A DNA stretch of 22,292 bases from a virus: the IMG/VR virus record IMGVR_UViG_3300032265_001580, positions 1-22,292 of that record; one strand, written 5' to 3'. A program made the translations under genes and the position numbers. Below, piece by piece: positions 21,820-22,292 of the stretch. The notes under the pieces were generated by a model, which saw only the letters and a program-made list of their open reading frames with translations, had not been told where the DNA came from and made no database searches. The number at the start of each line of letters is the position of its first letter. Position 1 is the stretch's first letter.

Positions 21820-22263
21820 TTAATTTGTCAAACCATTATTCTGATCAAATGTCAGTTGCATAGATTCTTGTATGTAATATGGCAAGTAAACCAATGTGCA
21901 GGCTATTTGTAAACCGCTTTCATATTGTGTTACAATCACTTGTTTGGCTCTAACACGAGGATCGTAGTTAATGATTTCTTCAACATTTTGTTGTATTAAT
22001 ACTTTTAATTGCTCTGTTAGAGGTTCGTAAAGCACATCCCATATGATTGTACCAAAAGTGGGATTCATTAAACGCTCGCCCTGACGAACATTAAAATGAT
22101 TTAATATATCTTGCTTGATTAAAGCGTAATCATATAGTGCAAATTTTTGTGTATCAGGACTTATTGTACTAAAACCTTTATAGGTCTTAGAGCCGGGAGC
22201 ATCCTTGTAGGTTAACTTACTAGGAATAGTAATTTTATCGTATAATTTAGGTGCTGTAGACAT
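21820..22263 (-). CDS. 25: Baseplate wedge protein, gp25-like
   Basis: This 147-aa protein belongs to the GPW/gp25 family, a small wedge component that contacts the sheath end and gp6 in contractile-tail baseplates. The family signature is NVRQGERLMNPTFGTIIWDV at residues 58-77, followed by LYEPL and then the helix LKVLIQQNVEEIINYDPRV at 86-104. The length is normal for the family. The name 'lysozyme-like' attached to this family reflects fold history; no lytic role is expected. The ATG lies 8 nt after a possible upstream stop. The ribosome site is weak: only AGG about 13 nt upstream, with AT-rich sequence directly before the ATG. It may depend on coupling with the gene before it. Its position just before gp6 fits a baseplate operon. 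Confidence 0.93.
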   Translation of the reverse strand: MSTAPKLYDKITIPSKLTYKDAPGSKTYKGFSTISPDTQKFALYDYALIKQDILNHFNVRQGERLMNPTFGTIIWDVLYEPLTEQLKVLIQQNVEEIINYDPRVRAKQVIVTQYESGLQIACTLVYLPYYIQESMQLTFDQNNGLTN

Positions 22264-22271
22264 AATAGTAT

Positions 22272-22292
22272 TTAAGCCTGCGTATCTTCGGG
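22272..22292 (-). CDS. Possible 3' end of an upstream gene
   Basis: On the minus strand the first bases of the window read Pro-Glu-Asp-Thr-Gln-Ala followed by TAA, 8 nt before the gp25 ATG. The short gap, the TAA stop and the same direction fit the packing of this operon. Six codons are too few to identify a protein. A PAAR-like spike tip or gp5/gp53-type baseplate gene would be a usual neighbour, but this is a guess. Confidence 0.3.
   Translation of the reverse strand, partial: PEDTQA

Noticed and set aside
21820-22263. gp25-like protein as a lysozyme
   Set aside because: The family carries a lysozyme-like label, but its members are baseplate wedge parts, and the operon context is structural.
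1-22292. CRISPR arrays, tRNA genes, insertion sequences, reverse-transcriptase or other diversity-generating elements near the fibres
   Set aside because: No regularly spaced DNA repeats, cloverleaf-like sequence, transposase or reverse-transcriptase motifs were seen on reading both strands. The repeats present are protein-level only.

Overview
The window is a block of tail and baseplate structural genes from an AT-rich, T4-like contractile-tailed phage (a myovirus). Every gene runs leftward on the minus strand. Two genes give a family-level anchor: a gp25-type baseplate wedge protein and a long gp6-type baseplate wedge protein. The rest matches, from memory, the baseplate and fibre blocks of marine and freshwater T4-like phages (cyanophage and pelagiphage relatives, and metagenomic phages). 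There are no tRNAs, host genes, integrase or mobile elements. The host cannot be told from this window.

Layout in transcription order, from high to low coordinates: possible last codons of an upstream gene (22272-22292); gp25-like (21820-22263); gp6-like, 1141 aa (18345-21770); a giant 3967-residue multidomain protein (6442-18345) in the place where T4 has gp7; a 200-aa protein (5816-6418) in the place where T4 has gp8; three paralogous fibre proteins of 708, 363 and 515 aa (3690-5816, 2599-3690, 1013-2560); and a fourth, unrelated fibre or adhesin (1-1002) cut by the window edge. No gene-free stretch exceeds 50 bases.

The genes appear to be one late transcription unit. Three of the six junctions between complete genes are one-base TAATG overlaps, which suggests translational coupling. 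The other gaps are 10 to 49 nt. All seven visible complete stop codons are TAA. A T4-late-promoter-like octamer lies before the 200-aa gene, and an 8-bp inverted repeat overlaps the gp6 start.

Inferred working model: gp25 and gp6 form the inner wedge and ring. The giant protein forms much of the outer baseplate and carries a degenerate cupredoxin-like domain, three aromatic sugar-binding-like modules and what looks like a complete seven-bladed FG-GAP propeller. The 200-aa protein may act as a connector. The paralogous fibres share one N-terminal anchor but end in different tips: a tail-collar domain, a short plain end, and a peptidase-G2-like domain. This suggests a modular receptor-binding set attached at one type of baseplate site. 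The propeller with a binding module inserted in one blade, and the triplicated fibre cassette, are the most interesting items.
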